Shown here piece after piece: positions 43,296-52,847 of a DNA stretch of 62,832 nt. The notes below the pieces were generated by a model. It did no database searches and had not been told where the DNA came from. It saw only the letters and a program-made list of their open reading frames with translations. Position numbers and translations under genes: made by a program. This DNA is from Bacteroidota bacterium (GTDB taxonomy: Bacteria > Bacteroidota > Rhodothermia > Rhodothermales > UBA10348). Position 1 is the first letter of the stretch. Every line of letters begins with the position of its first letter. The stretch covers positions 1 to 62,832 of the forward strand of contig JADFHF010000020.1 of NCBI GenBank assembly GCA_022567305.1, in the 5' to 3' direction.

Positions 43296-44687
43296 ATGTC
43301 ACCCTTCCTCCCTATGCTTTTCAGAGCTCGTCCTTCCTCAATCCTTGCTGGAGTCGTGATTTTTTTCTACCTGGCTCAGTTCTGCTCAGCGCAAGGTCCC
43401 AGCCGGAGTGATATGCGCATGTACGACATCATTAAGGGAGTGTCAGCCGAACGAATTGAGTCGGATATTCGAACGCTGGTGAACTTTGGGACGCGTCACA
43501 CGATGTCTGACACGGTATCGGCCACACGGGGAATTGGCGCAGCTCGCCGGTGGATCAAAGACGAATTCGACCGGATTTCTGAGGCATGCGGGGGTTGCCT
43601 GAATGTTTCTTTTCAACGATCCCTTGTTACGGGTGGCGAAGGAACGCGCATCCCGCGAGATACGTGGATCGTCAATGTGGTGGCGATCCACAGAGGCACA
43701 CGATACCCGAATCGCTACATAATCATGTCGGGAGATATCGATTCCAGGGTGTCGAGTTCAATGAACGATTCACTCGATAGCCCAGGAGCCAATGATAATG
43801 CGTCAGGCATGGCAGGTGTTTTGGAGGCCGCCCGAATCCTGTCGAGCTACTCCTTTCCTACGAGTATTGTGTACTTAGGACTGTCCGGTGAAGAACAGGG
43901 ATTGTTCGGTGGAAAACACATGGCCATGGTCGCCCGCGAAGAGGGATGGGATATCGTCGGCGTGCTCAACAACGACATGATCGGGAATATCGAAGGGGTT
44001 GATGGGGTGATCGACAATCGGACGTTTCGCATCTTCTCAGAACCGACACCCGTGACCGAGACCGAGCAGCAACGACGGAGTCGACGGTATAGCGGGGGTG
44101 AAGTCGATGGTGTCTCCAGACAGTTGGCGCGGTACGTTGTCAAAATGACGAATTCGTATATGCCGGGCATGAATCCCATGATGATCTATCGATTGGACCG
44201 GTTCGGGCGGGGCGGGCATCACCGGCCTTTCAATGACGAAGGATTTGCCGGTATCCGCATTATGGAGGCCCATGAAAACTACACGCGTCAGCACCAGGAT
44301 TTACGCGAGGAGAACGGGATCCAATATGGAGACGTGATCGAAGGAGTCAACTTCGAGTACGCCGCCAAATTGACGGCCGTCAATGCTATCTCTCTTGCCG
44401 CTATTGCCTGGGCGCCGCCGGCGCCGTCGAATGTAGGCATCGGTGGGGCCGTTCGTCCGTCGACGACACTGACTTGGGATGCAGTTGAAGATCCCGGTAT
44501 GGCCGGATACATCGTGTACTGGCGCGACACGACCGCGCCTGAGTGGCAATACTCGAGGTTTGTCGGCAGAGAGACACGTTATACACTGGATGGAATCGTC
44601 ATTGACAATTTTCTGTTCGGTGTTGCATCCGTTGGCAACGACGGGAACGAAAGCCCTGTCAGCTTTCCGTCGCGTCGCATTCGGTAG
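43296..44687 (+). CDS. M28 family metallopeptidase with fibronectin-III-like C-terminus
   Basis: An exported 463-aa M28 (aminopeptidase-type) zinc peptidase. A signal peptide ends near FCSAQ (about 32). Metal-binding motifs: SGDIDSR in place of the usual GHxDS (first ligand His is Asp), PGANDNASGMAG (bridging Asp), LSGEEQGLFGG (Glu pair), LNNDMIGN (Asp) and TRQHQD (His). The last 85 residues form an FN3-like domain (TTLTWDAVEDPGMAGYIVYW). There is no T9SS sorting domain. Start is uncertain: ATG 43296 is used; TTG 43272 and ATG 43314 are alternatives. Transcribed away from the S8 protease. Confidence 0.88.
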   Translation: MSPFLPMLFRARPSSILAGVVIFFYLAQFCSAQGPSRSDMRMYDIIKGVSAERIESDIRTLVNFGTRHTMSDTVSATRGIGAARRWIKDEFDRISEACGGCLNVSFQRSLVTGGEGTRIPRDTWIVNVVAIHRGTRYPNRYIIMSGDIDSRVSSSMNDSLDSPGANDNASGMAGVLEAARILSSYSFPTSIVYLGLSGEEQGLFGGKHMAMVAREEGWDIVGVLNNDMIGNIEGVDGVIDNRTFRIFSEPTPVTETEQQRRSRRYSGGEVDGVSRQLARYVVKMTNSYMPGMNPMMIYRLDRFGRGGHHRPFNDEGFAGIRIMEAHENYTRQHQDLREENGIQYGDVIEGVNFEYAAKLTAVNAISLAAIAWAPPAPSNVGIGGAVRPSTTLTWDAVEDPGMAGYIVYWRDTTAPEWQYSRFVGRETRYTLDGIVIDNFLFGVASVGNDGNESPVSFPSRRIR

Positions 44688-44737
44688 CGCGTATCCGGCC
44701 GCCCGTTTCCGGCAGCCACTTCGCTAAAGCCCCCCGC

Positions 44738-46477
44738 CTAGACAGATTTGATGACAATCATCGTGATGTCATCGGAAAGTACAGGGGCATCCTCCGTAAA
44801 GACGCGAATGTCTTCACGAACCGCGTTCAAAATTTCCGAAGCACTCATATGACGGGTGTCCTGGAGGAGTTTTTCCAGGCGCTCCTCACCATATTCCTCT
44901 TCTTCGGGACTCATCGCCTCCGTCACTCCATCAGTAAACAGCGTGAGCACATCGCCAGTCATGAGCGTCACCGATCCCCTTTCGTAGACCGCATCTGCCA
45001 TGACTCCCAGGAGCAGGCCTCCCGTCTCCAGCCATTCAATATCCCCATTGGCCCTGACGAGCGTCGGTGGGTTATGACCGGCGTTAACGTATTCAAACGT
45101 CTTGGTCTCTTCGTCATAGATGCCGTGTACGTACGTGATGAACTTATCGAAGCCGGTATTCTCAGAGATGACCCGATTGATGTGCGCCGCGGCTTCTTCG
45201 AGACTCACGTCCATCGGAACGAGCACGCGGAGACAGGCCTGGAGATTGGACATCAAGAGAGACGCCGGCATCCCTTTCCCGGTCACATCAGCAATGGCGA
45301 AGAGAATTTTATGCTCTCCCACCTTAATGGCATCAAAGTAATCGCCCGCTACATAGCGACTCGGTATCGCCATGCTGGCCGTCTGCAGGGATGCCAATCC
45401 AGGAATTTCCGATGGCTGGAGTCGCTCCTGAATTTCTCGGGCAAGTCGCATTTCCTCTTCCAGTCTCTCTTTCTCGATCTGCTGATCAACCAGATAGGAG
45501 TTTTGAATGGACACGAAGGCCAGGTTACCAAGGGCGTAAAGAAATTCGATTTCATCCGGTTGATATTGCTCTCCCGTCATCTTGCTACCAAGACAGAGCA
45601 GGGCACCTGTCTCTCCCTTTTGCTTAATCGGTAAGATGAGCGTCAGACCTGCGTCTTTTAGCGACTGCCACTCCTCGGGTACTTCGTCATCATCGATCAG
45701 AAGCATTTCCTCAAGGGCGCTAAGGGATTCAATCATTTCTTCCGAAAGGACAGATCGTTTCACTCCCTTAGCCGTGACGATGTGAATGTTTGTTCCTTCG
45801 ACGCTATCAGATTTTGCACCGTCCTGGGTACGAAGTAGAAAGACATGCTTCTGGACTAGCATCTGACCCATGAGGGCAAACGTCAACAGCTTTACCAGGC
45901 GATCTCGATCAACCGTGGCATTGAATTCCTGAGATAAATCGAATAGTGTATTCAGCTGCTGCACCTTTCCGTCCAAATCGCGATTGGCCTGTCGGAGTTC
46001 TTCGACCATAAGCGAATTATGCACAGCGGACGAAGACATATTGACCAGCGAAAGCATGAATTCGAGCTCCTGCTCGCCAAAGGGCTGCTGAGTATACTTG
46101 GGACCGAGACCGATGAGACCGATCTCTCGATGCCCGAACGCAACCGGAAAGACAAGAGCGATACCGTGTGCTGCGAGCTCTTCGGGAACGTCATCTCCGG
46201 TCATCAGCTCCTCCTTATTCACTCCCGAAACCGAGCAATATTCTCCCTTCTTCAGATCCGTTATGCCCTTGGATGCCGCAACCTTATATGAATCCATCAC
46301 CGGATCGAAAACGAAGGCGCTTCCTCTGGTCACCAGGAGTTTACTCATCGCGGTCAGAAGAAGATTGCCGAGCACGAATTCGAGATCGAGCGACGAACTG
46401 AGGAGCTGACTCGTTTCGTAGAGCGCTCGAAGGTCGAATCGGTCCGTTTTTCGTGTATCTATTGACGGTTCTGCCAT
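44738..46477 (-). CDS. GAF-GAF-PP2C serine phosphatase (RsbU/SpoIIE-like)
   Basis: A 579-aa cytoplasmic phosphatase. The first GAF domain covers about 15-160 and the second about 180-335. Then a coiled-coil linker leads to EMRLAREIQERLQPSEIP, the typical entry into the SpoIIE/RsbU PP2C domain (about 350-579). Metal-binding motifs are GDYFDAI, FAIADVTGKGMPASLLMS, NAGHNPP, FTDGVTEAM and SDDITMIVI. Such proteins dephosphorylate anti-anti-sigma factors (STAS domain) in partner-switching. No STAS or anti-sigma gene is nearby, so its target is unknown. It is 51 bp after a YfcE-like gene. Confidence 0.92.
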   Translation of the reverse strand: MAEPSIDTRKTDRFDLRALYETSQLLSSSLDLEFVLGNLLLTAMSKLLVTRGSAFVFDPVMDSYKVAASKGITDLKKGEYCSVSGVNKEELMTGDDVPEELAAHGIALVFPVAFGHREIGLIGLGPKYTQQPFGEQELEFMLSLVNMSSSAVHNSLMVEELRQANRDLDGKVQQLNTLFDLSQEFNATVDRDRLVKLLTFALMGQMLVQKHVFLLRTQDGAKSDSVEGTNIHIVTAKGVKRSVLSEEMIESLSALEEMLLIDDDEVPEEWQSLKDAGLTLILPIKQKGETGALLCLGSKMTGEQYQPDEIEFLYALGNLAFVSIQNSYLVDQQIEKERLEEEMRLAREIQERLQPSEIPGLASLQTASMAIPSRYVAGDYFDAIKVGEHKILFAIADVTGKGMPASLLMSNLQACLRVLVPMDVSLEEAAAHINRVISENTGFDKFITYVHGIYDEETKTFEYVNAGHNPPTLVRANGDIEWLETGGLLLGVMADAVYERGSVTLMTGDVLTLFTDGVTEAMSPEEEEYGEERLEKLLQDTRHMSASEILNAVREDIRVFTEDAPVLSDDITMIVIKSV

Positions 46478-46528
46478 TACGATTGCGCCCCAGGGGCGGG
46501 ACGCCGATAGTTGAGTGGGTGGCTCAAG

Positions 46529-47020
46529 TTACTCATCTAAGTGAATCACTTCAGCCTGATCTACATTTCCGTTAGAAATTGACAGTCTCACGCAAGTTTT
46601 GATCGTGTGAAGACCTTGTCGACCGGCGGCTCCCGGATTGACAAATAACATTTCGTCTAAACTGGAAACACGCTCGATCTGAAGAATATGGCTGTGACCA
46701 CAAATAAAGACGCTGGGGGCCTCTTCTTTCAATCTGGATTCCATCCCTCGTTGCCAGCGACCGGGTCGGCCTGCAATATGCGTCATCCAAAACGTCACTC
46801 CCTCCTCTTCGAATCGATTGTGCTCTGGGAGGATTGACCGAATTTCAAAGCCATCTACATTGCCAAAAACACCGCGTACAGGCGCAATAGCCTCGAGCCC
46901 GACCAGGATATCTTCTGATCCTACATCACCGGCGTGAAGTATGAGGTCGACTCCCTCGAAATCCGAGACAAGAGAAGGATGGAAATAGCCGTGTGTGTCA
47001 GAGAGAATACCGATATTCAT
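46529..47020 (-). CDS. YfcE/MJ0936-family metallophosphoesterase
   Basis: A small calcineurin-like phosphoesterase of 163 aa. Dinuclear metal motifs are SDTHGYF (7-13), HAGDVG (about 30-35), GNVDG (about 53-57), and FICGHSHILQIER (about 104-116) with the NPGAAGRQG that ends this family. YfcE-type proteins hydrolyse phosphodiesters; the physiological substrate is unclear. It is between an outer-membrane protein gene (10 bp) and the PP2C gene, which suggests one operon. Confidence 0.92.
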   Translation of the reverse strand: MNIGILSDTHGYFHPSLVSDFEGVDLILHAGDVGSEDILVGLEAIAPVRGVFGNVDGFEIRSILPEHNRFEEEGVTFWMTHIAGRPGRWQRGMESRLKEEAPSVFICGHSHILQIERVSSLDEMLFVNPGAAGRQGLHTIKTCVRLSISNGNVDQAEVIHLDE

Positions 47021-47030
47021 CGCACATGAC

Positions 47031-47963
47031 TCAGCGAATCATGAGTCGAAGACCTATCTGCGCTCTCGCATGGGGATAATCGTCGCCAGAGGGCGTCCAC
47101 TGCTTCAGTGGCAAGCTTAGAAACGGGGAGATCTGGTATCCTGGCCGATCGAACTCCAGGCCCGATCTAACCCAAATGACACCGCCGCTGAATTCGGTCG
47201 TCTTTCTGTCCGTCTCTTCGGCGGCAGCATTGGCGACGGTCCATTCCACAAGATCGTATCGCCCGCCTTCTCCGATGAAGGAAACGAACAGATTGCTTCC
47301 AGCAGGATCAAACAGGAGGTTGTAACCGCTCATCATATGAACTTCCCACCCATGGGCTCTCGAACGTAAAATTTCGCGGTCGGGTACCGACTGCGATACG
47401 ATTGGAGCATCCGGATCGATGGGAGGGGCGTCTGTCGGTACAATTTGCTGAAATCCCAGCTGAACACGCCGTATTCCTACCGCAAAATCGGATCTCAGAG
47501 TCGGAGACAGAGACGATGCATACAAGAAAGCGAGGTCGGTTTGCGGAAATCCTGATCTGCCATCCAGAGCCGGGTCGACCGCCAGGCGGATCGCATAGTC
47601 CATGTTTTCCTGCCTTCGATAATACTTGAGAGTAACCCAACTGAGCGACAGGCTACTCGAGGCTGTATTTCCGGAGGCGTCAACAAAGAAACCGAGGTTA
47701 AAACCATTCGTGAGGTGATAATCCAGCTTCAGACTCAGACCAAACGGATCCGAAACAGTCGTAGGAACGTTGGACGAACTGAAATTATCGCTCTGAAGCA
47801 GCCCCGCAGGTCGATAGGACAGCTCGCCCGTAACAGCATATCGATCGAAAAACACCCGTTCAGCCGTCTCGCCGTGGTAAAACGGGTCAAAAATCTGCAT
47901 GGGTCGCTGGGCGCTGGCCGTCAAATAGGCCGATCCGATCGTCGCGACAGCGAATACGAGCAT
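47031..47963 (-). CDS. Outer-membrane beta-barrel protein, unknown family
   Basis: A 310-aa exported protein. Its signal peptide ends near TASAQ (about 19). It has alternating strands rich in aromatic girdles such as FGLSLKLDYHLTNGFNLGFF, SLSLSWVTLKYYRR and RYDLVEWTVANAAAE, and ends with a strand closing in RLMIR. This is an outer-membrane barrel pattern; no specific family is recognised. It starts with ATG 47963. The gene is 10 bp before yfcE-like and probably in the same transcript. Confidence 0.75.
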   Translation of the reverse strand: MLVFAVATIGSAYLTASAQRPMQIFDPFYHGETAERVFFDRYAVTGELSYRPAGLLQSDNFSSSNVPTTVSDPFGLSLKLDYHLTNGFNLGFFVDASGNTASSSLSLSWVTLKYYRRQENMDYAIRLAVDPALDGRSGFPQTDLAFLYASSLSPTLRSDFAVGIRRVQLGFQQIVPTDAPPIDPDAPIVSQSVPDREILRSRAHGWEVHMMSGYNLLFDPAGSNLFVSFIGEGGRYDLVEWTVANAAAEETDRKTTEFSGGVIWVRSGLEFDRPGYQISPFLSLPLKQWTPSGDDYPHARAQIGLRLMIR

Positions 47964-48116
47964 CAGTCGGCGTACTGAACTCCATGTGTTCTCGAAAAGG
48001 GCCTGGGCGCTATGAGAGTACGGGGGACGCAGGGAAATGGGATTCGATTAGTGAGTATTACCGGACGAACAATCACCCATTTGAGTTTGACGAATGTTGG
48101 AGCGGTTGGTTCGCGT

Positions 48117-48803
48117 CTAAATTTCGATGGTCTCACCGGGAGTCAAGACACGGGTGCGGTGCCCGGCGTCGGCCATGAGGCGCTCCCATTCGGACGTGTC
48201 CACTTCTATCAGCGGAAACGTATTGTAGTGGATGGGAATCGTAACTCCTGCTCGAATCATATTGGCCGCCCGGATTGACGCGGCCGGCCCCATCGTGAAG
48301 CAATCCCCTATCGGCATGAGCGCCATATCGATATCGTAGTCTTGTGCGAGCCACTCCATCTCCGAAAATGGACCCGTATCACCCATGGCGTAAATGACTT
48401 TCCCGTCTGCCTCAATCATGAAACCATTTGGATTCCCACCGTACGTACCATCTGGGAAGGCGGATGAATGGCGAGCGTACGTTTGGGTGACACGACCCCA
48501 CTCAAACTTCCACGATCCACCCGTGTTGAGGGGCTGGACATTGCTGTGTCCGTGATTCTCGGAGAGGTACTGCGTAATCTCAAAATTGGCCACGACTTTC
48601 GCCCCCGATCTGGTAGCGATCTCGGCGGTATCGCCCCAATGATCCCCATGCGCATGCGTCAGGAGAATAAAGTCCGGGGACAGAGAATCAGCGGTCACTA
48701 CACCCTCCGCGTGAATATTTCCGGTGATGAAGGGATCCAAAAGTATGTCCACTCCTCCGATCTCGAATCGGAAGGCTGAGTGACCGAAGTAAGTAAGCTT
48801 CAT
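48117..48803 (-). CDS. UPF0173 metal-dependent hydrolase
   Basis: A 228-aa metallo-beta-lactamase-fold hydrolase of the UPF0173 (YtkL) family. Motifs: TYFGHSAFRFEI at the N-terminus, ILLDPFITGN, LLTHAHGDHWGDT (HxHxDH, about 48-60), YAMGDTGPFSEM (Asp ligand) and IPIHYNTFPLIE at the end. Such proteins are often related to UlaG/phosphodiesterase lactonases; the substrate is unknown. It follows the OPT transporter after 55 bp on the same strand. Confidence 0.93.
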   Translation of the reverse strand: MKLTYFGHSAFRFEIGGVDILLDPFITGNIHAEGVVTADSLSPDFILLTHAHGDHWGDTAEIATRSGAKVVANFEITQYLSENHGHSNVQPLNTGGSWKFEWGRVTQTYARHSSAFPDGTYGGNPNGFMIEADGKVIYAMGDTGPFSEMEWLAQDYDIDMALMPIGDCFTMGPAASIRAANMIRAGVTIPIHYNTFPLIEVDTSEWERLMADAGHRTRVLTPGETIEI

Positions 48804-48858
48804 CGGCAGGAGTTTCTATAGTTGACTATCACTTTGAGCTACTGACTAAGACCGTTGT

Positions 48859-50928
48859 CTAAACCGTCCCCTTGGCGACGCGATATAACCAGGTGCAAAA
48901 GAGTATAAATCCGACGAGTCCGAGGCCTGTAGCAACGGTCTCAAATCCTTCTGGGGCAAGACGGAGAACATCCGTGCTTTGTGTGGCGGCAAACGGAACC
49001 GCTAGCAAAATACCTACGAGCGCCTCTCCCGTGATCAATCCCGATGAGAATAACAGACCGCGCTGACTGGCCTCTGCTCTTTCCACCGACGCTCGATCCG
49101 GGTCTGCGGCGAACGCGGCATTTACACGTCGAGTCACCGCCCAGGCGATCATTCCACCGACAAAGATGGGAACCGTCAACTCGATGGGCAGATAGATGCC
49201 GACGGCCACTGCAAGCACGGGAGCCCGGAACGTACTTCCCCTGGCCTCCAAAAATTTATCGTAGACGATAATTGCGACGGCTATGGCGACTCCAATCCAG
49301 ATCATGGTCCATGGCAGATTCCGTGTAAACACGCCTTCTGCAACCGAACTCATCAGGGTCGCTTGCGGTGCTTTCAAAGCCTCCGATGCATCCATCCCCG
49401 CTCTTGGAAACACATCGCCCAGACCATACGCGGTGAACAAAAGCTGTAGAACGGGTGCGATCACGATAGCTGCCGCCACCACACCAATGATCTGCATAAT
49501 CTGCTGTTTCACGGGGGTCGCGCCAACGAGGTATCCGGCCTTCAAATCTTGAAGATTGTCTCCGGCGATCGCCGCTGCACAGGCGACTACGGCGCCAACC
49601 ATTATCGCCGTTGCGGCCGCGGCAGTGGCTTTGGACGCATCAATCGCGAAGTCGATTTGTGATCCTAACAGGACCAGCAAAATCAGAGAGGTCGACAGAA
49701 TGGTTGCGATCGTTACTCCGGAAATTGGGTTATTCGACGAACCGACGAGGCCCGCCATGTAGCCGGCGACGGATGAAAAAATAAATCCGGCGAGAAGAGA
49801 GAAAATGACTGCGAAACCTATTGTGCTGGCGTAGAGACCCGTCGTAATTCCGAGCTCTCCGCGGTCCACAACGCCTAGAAAGACAACCAAAATGGGAATG
49901 GCCAATGCGACCGTACCGATAAGAACGTAATTGAAAGGGGTGTCTCGATCGGTTCGAAGAATGGTCGTTTCTCGGCCTTCCCGGTTGGCTCGCATCGCTT
50001 CGAGCGAGGACTGTACGCCCTCCTTGATGGGCGTCCAAAGTGAAAGAAGGGCATAGATTCCACCGGCTGCCATCGCTCCAACTCCCAGATATCGTATCTG
50101 TGAACTCCAGATTTCCTCAGCCGCAGCGTATCCCGTAGCACCTCCCGTTACCTCCTGAAGCGTCGCAGCATCTACCACCGCCGAATAGATTGGAATACCA
50201 AACAACCAGGAAATCAGTCCGCCCGTAAAGACGAGGATCGCAATGTTTAGCCCCACGATGTACCCAACACCAAGAAGGGCCACACCGAGTTCTGTTCCCA
50301 TACCGAATATCGATCCGCCAATCGTGACAGAACCGGATGCCTTGCCGGCAACCAATTTCAAACCGGTCTGAGACAATTTGAGAAAGGCGCCAGCCAGGGC
50401 AGCGATTCCGATAAGTTTGGCTCCTTTGCCACCCTTCTCCCCGACCTTTAAGACTTCTGCCGTTGCCACCCCCTCCGGAAACTGCAATTCGGCCTTGATA
50501 ATCAGGGCCCGCCGTAGCGGGATCGTAAAGAGAACGCCCAGGATCCCACCACAAAGTGCAATGGCCATCGTCGGCAGAAACTCGAATCCCTGCCAGTATT
50601 GTAGCATGATCAGCGCAGGCAGCGTAAATATGACACCTGCCGCCAGCGCCTCGCCGGCAGATGCTGACGTCTGCACAATATTGTTCTCGAGAATGTTATG
50701 CTCGCGAAAGAGTCGGAGCAGTGCCATCGATATGACGGCGGCCGGGATCGAGGCAGATACGGTCATGCCCACCTTTAACCCCAGATAAGCGTTGGCGGCC
50801 GCTAGAATCGCCGAGAGTAAAACACCCAGAACGACCGCTTTCAGAGTGATTTCGGGAAGGGATGTTGAGGCCGGGATAAACGGCCCGGCCACCGAAGCAG
50901 TTGGATCAGATCGATCAGTGGATTCCAT
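48859..50928 (-). CDS. OPT family oligopeptide transporter
   Basis: A 689-aa polytopic membrane transporter. The N-terminal segment LPEITLKAVVLGVLLSAILA (about 23-42) and NAYLGLKVGMTVSASIPAAV are hallmarks of the OPT superfamily. Sixteen or so hydrophobic helices follow, with internal motifs AGDNLQDLKAGYLVGATPVK and SNNPISGVTIATILST. The family imports oligopeptides or metal chelates by proton symport; which substrate is used here is not evident. It is 39 bp downstream of the LamG/T9SS protein gene. Confidence 0.92.
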   Translation of the reverse strand: MESTDRSDPTASVAGPFIPASTSLPEITLKAVVLGVLLSAILAAANAYLGLKVGMTVSASIPAAVISMALLRLFREHNILENNIVQTSASAGEALAAGVIFTLPALIMLQYWQGFEFLPTMAIALCGGILGVLFTIPLRRALIIKAELQFPEGVATAEVLKVGEKGGKGAKLIGIAALAGAFLKLSQTGLKLVAGKASGSVTIGGSIFGMGTELGVALLGVGYIVGLNIAILVFTGGLISWLFGIPIYSAVVDAATLQEVTGGATGYAAAEEIWSSQIRYLGVGAMAAGGIYALLSLWTPIKEGVQSSLEAMRANREGRETTILRTDRDTPFNYVLIGTVALAIPILVVFLGVVDRGELGITTGLYASTIGFAVIFSLLAGFIFSSVAGYMAGLVGSSNNPISGVTIATILSTSLILLVLLGSQIDFAIDASKATAAAATAIMVGAVVACAAAIAGDNLQDLKAGYLVGATPVKQQIMQIIGVVAAAIVIAPVLQLLFTAYGLGDVFPRAGMDASEALKAPQATLMSSVAEGVFTRNLPWTMIWIGVAIAVAIIVYDKFLEARGSTFRAPVLAVAVGIYLPIELTVPIFVGGMIAWAVTRRVNAAFAADPDRASVERAEASQRGLLFSSGLITGEALVGILLAVPFAATQSTDVLRLAPEGFETVATGLGLVGFILFCTWLYRVAKGTV

Positions 50929-50967
50929 CTACAAAAAGAGTTGACTCGTGATGGGCATTCGATTCGC

Positions 50968-52674
50968 CTATTTCATCAGAATGATCTGTCGCGTCTGGAC
51001 CCCTTCTTTCGTCCTCATGCGAACAAAATAGGTACCGGTTGGAAGATCGATCGCTTCAAACTGAACCTGGTGTTCTCCCTGTTCCTGGCGACCGTCTACC
51101 AGCATTGCAACCATCTGCCCGGAAAGGTCCCAAACGGAAACCTGTATATGTTGGGCTTCGCGCAGTAAATAAGTGATGGTCGTACTGGGATTGAATGGAT
51201 TAGGGAAATTCCCTGTGATCGTTCCAGAGGTGTCCTTGTCCTCGACGCCCATTCCGATCTTTACGGCCGCGGATACGGTTTCCATTCCGTCCACAAAAAA
51301 CTGACGAATCCTGTAATACGCAACGCCTCCGAGGATCGTAGCGTCTCGATACCGAATGAGCGAGTTACCGCCTTCTACGACGGAGCCTAATCCGGAATCT
51401 ATCCGCTCAAGTTCGTCGTAATTCACGCCGTCGATCGATCGCTCTACACCGAATCCGGTGGCGTTGGGATCGACTCCCCGCCACACCAACAATACGCTGG
51501 CGATGTCGAGACTCACGTCCAGGTCCCGAATCGGTTCATAAAATGACAGATCCGAGAGCGCGATAGAGGCCTCCTCTTTAGACCCTTCAAGAAATCTCGT
51601 GTCCTCGTTATCAAAAGAGAGCACGTCTACCGTGCCTTCTTGGGATACCAGGTGTTGACGCATGGCCGTTCTGACAGATTGCCCATCCCGTGCGACGTTC
51701 CAGATCCGGATCTCATCGATGAATCCGATGAACGAATCCACGTCTGAATCATCATCTTCCACATCACCTCGACGTCTTCCCAGAACGAGCGGTTCGGCTC
51801 GTTGAAAGGGAAGCGGATTAAGATGGAACAACGAATCAGACGAATGGCCATCTACATACATCCGGCTCCATCGCGAATCACCGTCGTGCGTAACGGAAAC
51901 ATGGTGCCATGAACCGTCCGCGACCGGCTCTGCGCTCCGCATCGACCGGTGTTCGCCTGGAACCCCTCTATAAAAAACAACATGCCCGGCTGCGTCGAGG
52001 ACAAGTTCGAGAGGATAGGAAGATTCGTCGTCACCATCCCAGGTCGAGAGCACAACCGCATTCAATGAGGCCGTCTTAATCCAAAACTCGGCTGTGAAAG
52101 CCGTCGTGGCCGCCAGATCCAGTTCGGAAACCACAAGCAAACTCGAATTTTCTTCTGTCCGCTCCAGAACACGGTTTTCGGGTGTTTCGCGTTCGGGGTT
52201 AATTCTGACATCCTGCCTGAGAGAAAGGCCATCGTAGAGCACCATTCGACTCTCGAAGCCCGAGGTAATCAGCGTAAAGGGCGTGATTCGAAAGGAGAAT
52301 GGACCGGTCAAATCCCCGATACTCAGCCGAAGTATGAATTCCTCCTGTCCGGTCAATCGCCGAGCTGGAAGCAACTGATACCGATTGCTGGATGCTTCAA
52401 GCGGCCGGAAGGACACGTCCGATGCTCGATTCAACGCCGAAATCAGTGTTACATGTTCCAGCTCCCAGTCGGTTGGGATGGCCAGATATGCACCGTCAAA
52501 TCGGATCGAGGCATCAATCGTGACGTAAAAATTCACCGTTTGCCCGATGTGAATCCGGGACGGGCCATGGACCAGCTTGAATTGCCCAACGGCCGTATGT
52601 ACGGGTGCAAGCAACCCGGTTGAAAGGATGACTGCAAGCAGTAGTACCCCTCGCCTCTGAATGGGTAAACTCAT
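50968..52674 (-). CDS. LamG-domain protein with type IX sorting domain
   Basis: A 568-aa surface/secreted protein. Signal peptide at about 1-31 (ending AVGQ). A concanavalin/LamG-like jelly roll (about 200-355) includes FTAEFWIKTASLN, GSWHHVSVTHDGDSRWSRMY and IDEIRIWNVARD. A fibronectin-III-like region (about 400-480) follows. The C-terminal domain (about 490-568) has NFPNPFNPSTTITYLL and YFVRMRTKEG, a type A T9SS sorting domain that is cleaved on export. I use ATG 52674; the frame extends to 52857 but the extra residues carry no export signal and overlap the divergent gene. Confidence 0.9.
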   Translation of the reverse strand: MSLPIQRRGVLLLAVILSTGLLAPVHTAVGQFKLVHGPSRIHIGQTVNFYVTIDASIRFDGAYLAIPTDWELEHVTLISALNRASDVSFRPLEASSNRYQLLPARRLTGQEEFILRLSIGDLTGPFSFRITPFTLITSGFESRMVLYDGLSLRQDVRINPERETPENRVLERTEENSSLLVVSELDLAATTAFTAEFWIKTASLNAVVLSTWDGDDESSYPLELVLDAAGHVVFYRGVPGEHRSMRSAEPVADGSWHHVSVTHDGDSRWSRMYVDGHSSDSLFHLNPLPFQRAEPLVLGRRRGDVEDDDSDVDSFIGFIDEIRIWNVARDGQSVRTAMRQHLVSQEGTVDVLSFDNEDTRFLEGSKEEASIALSDLSFYEPIRDLDVSLDIASVLLVWRGVDPNATGFGVERSIDGVNYDELERIDSGLGSVVEGGNSLIRYRDATILGGVAYYRIRQFFVDGMETVSAAVKIGMGVEDKDTSGTITGNFPNPFNPSTTITYLLREAQHIQVSVWDLSGQMVAMLVDGRQEQGEHQVQFEAIDLPTGTYFVRMRTKEGVQTRQIILMK

Positions 52675-52847
52675 AGATTCAACAAGTCGAACAACGGGCT
52701 GATCATTGTATCGGCAGGGGCAAGTGTCAAAGGGGGTGGGTGACGGGTCATATGCTCCAGCGAGCATGAAAATAAACGCGCGAGTCTGGGGTGTCAACTC
52801 AGTATCTTTCAGAGTCATCAGATAGCAAGCATCACATTCACCGCCAA

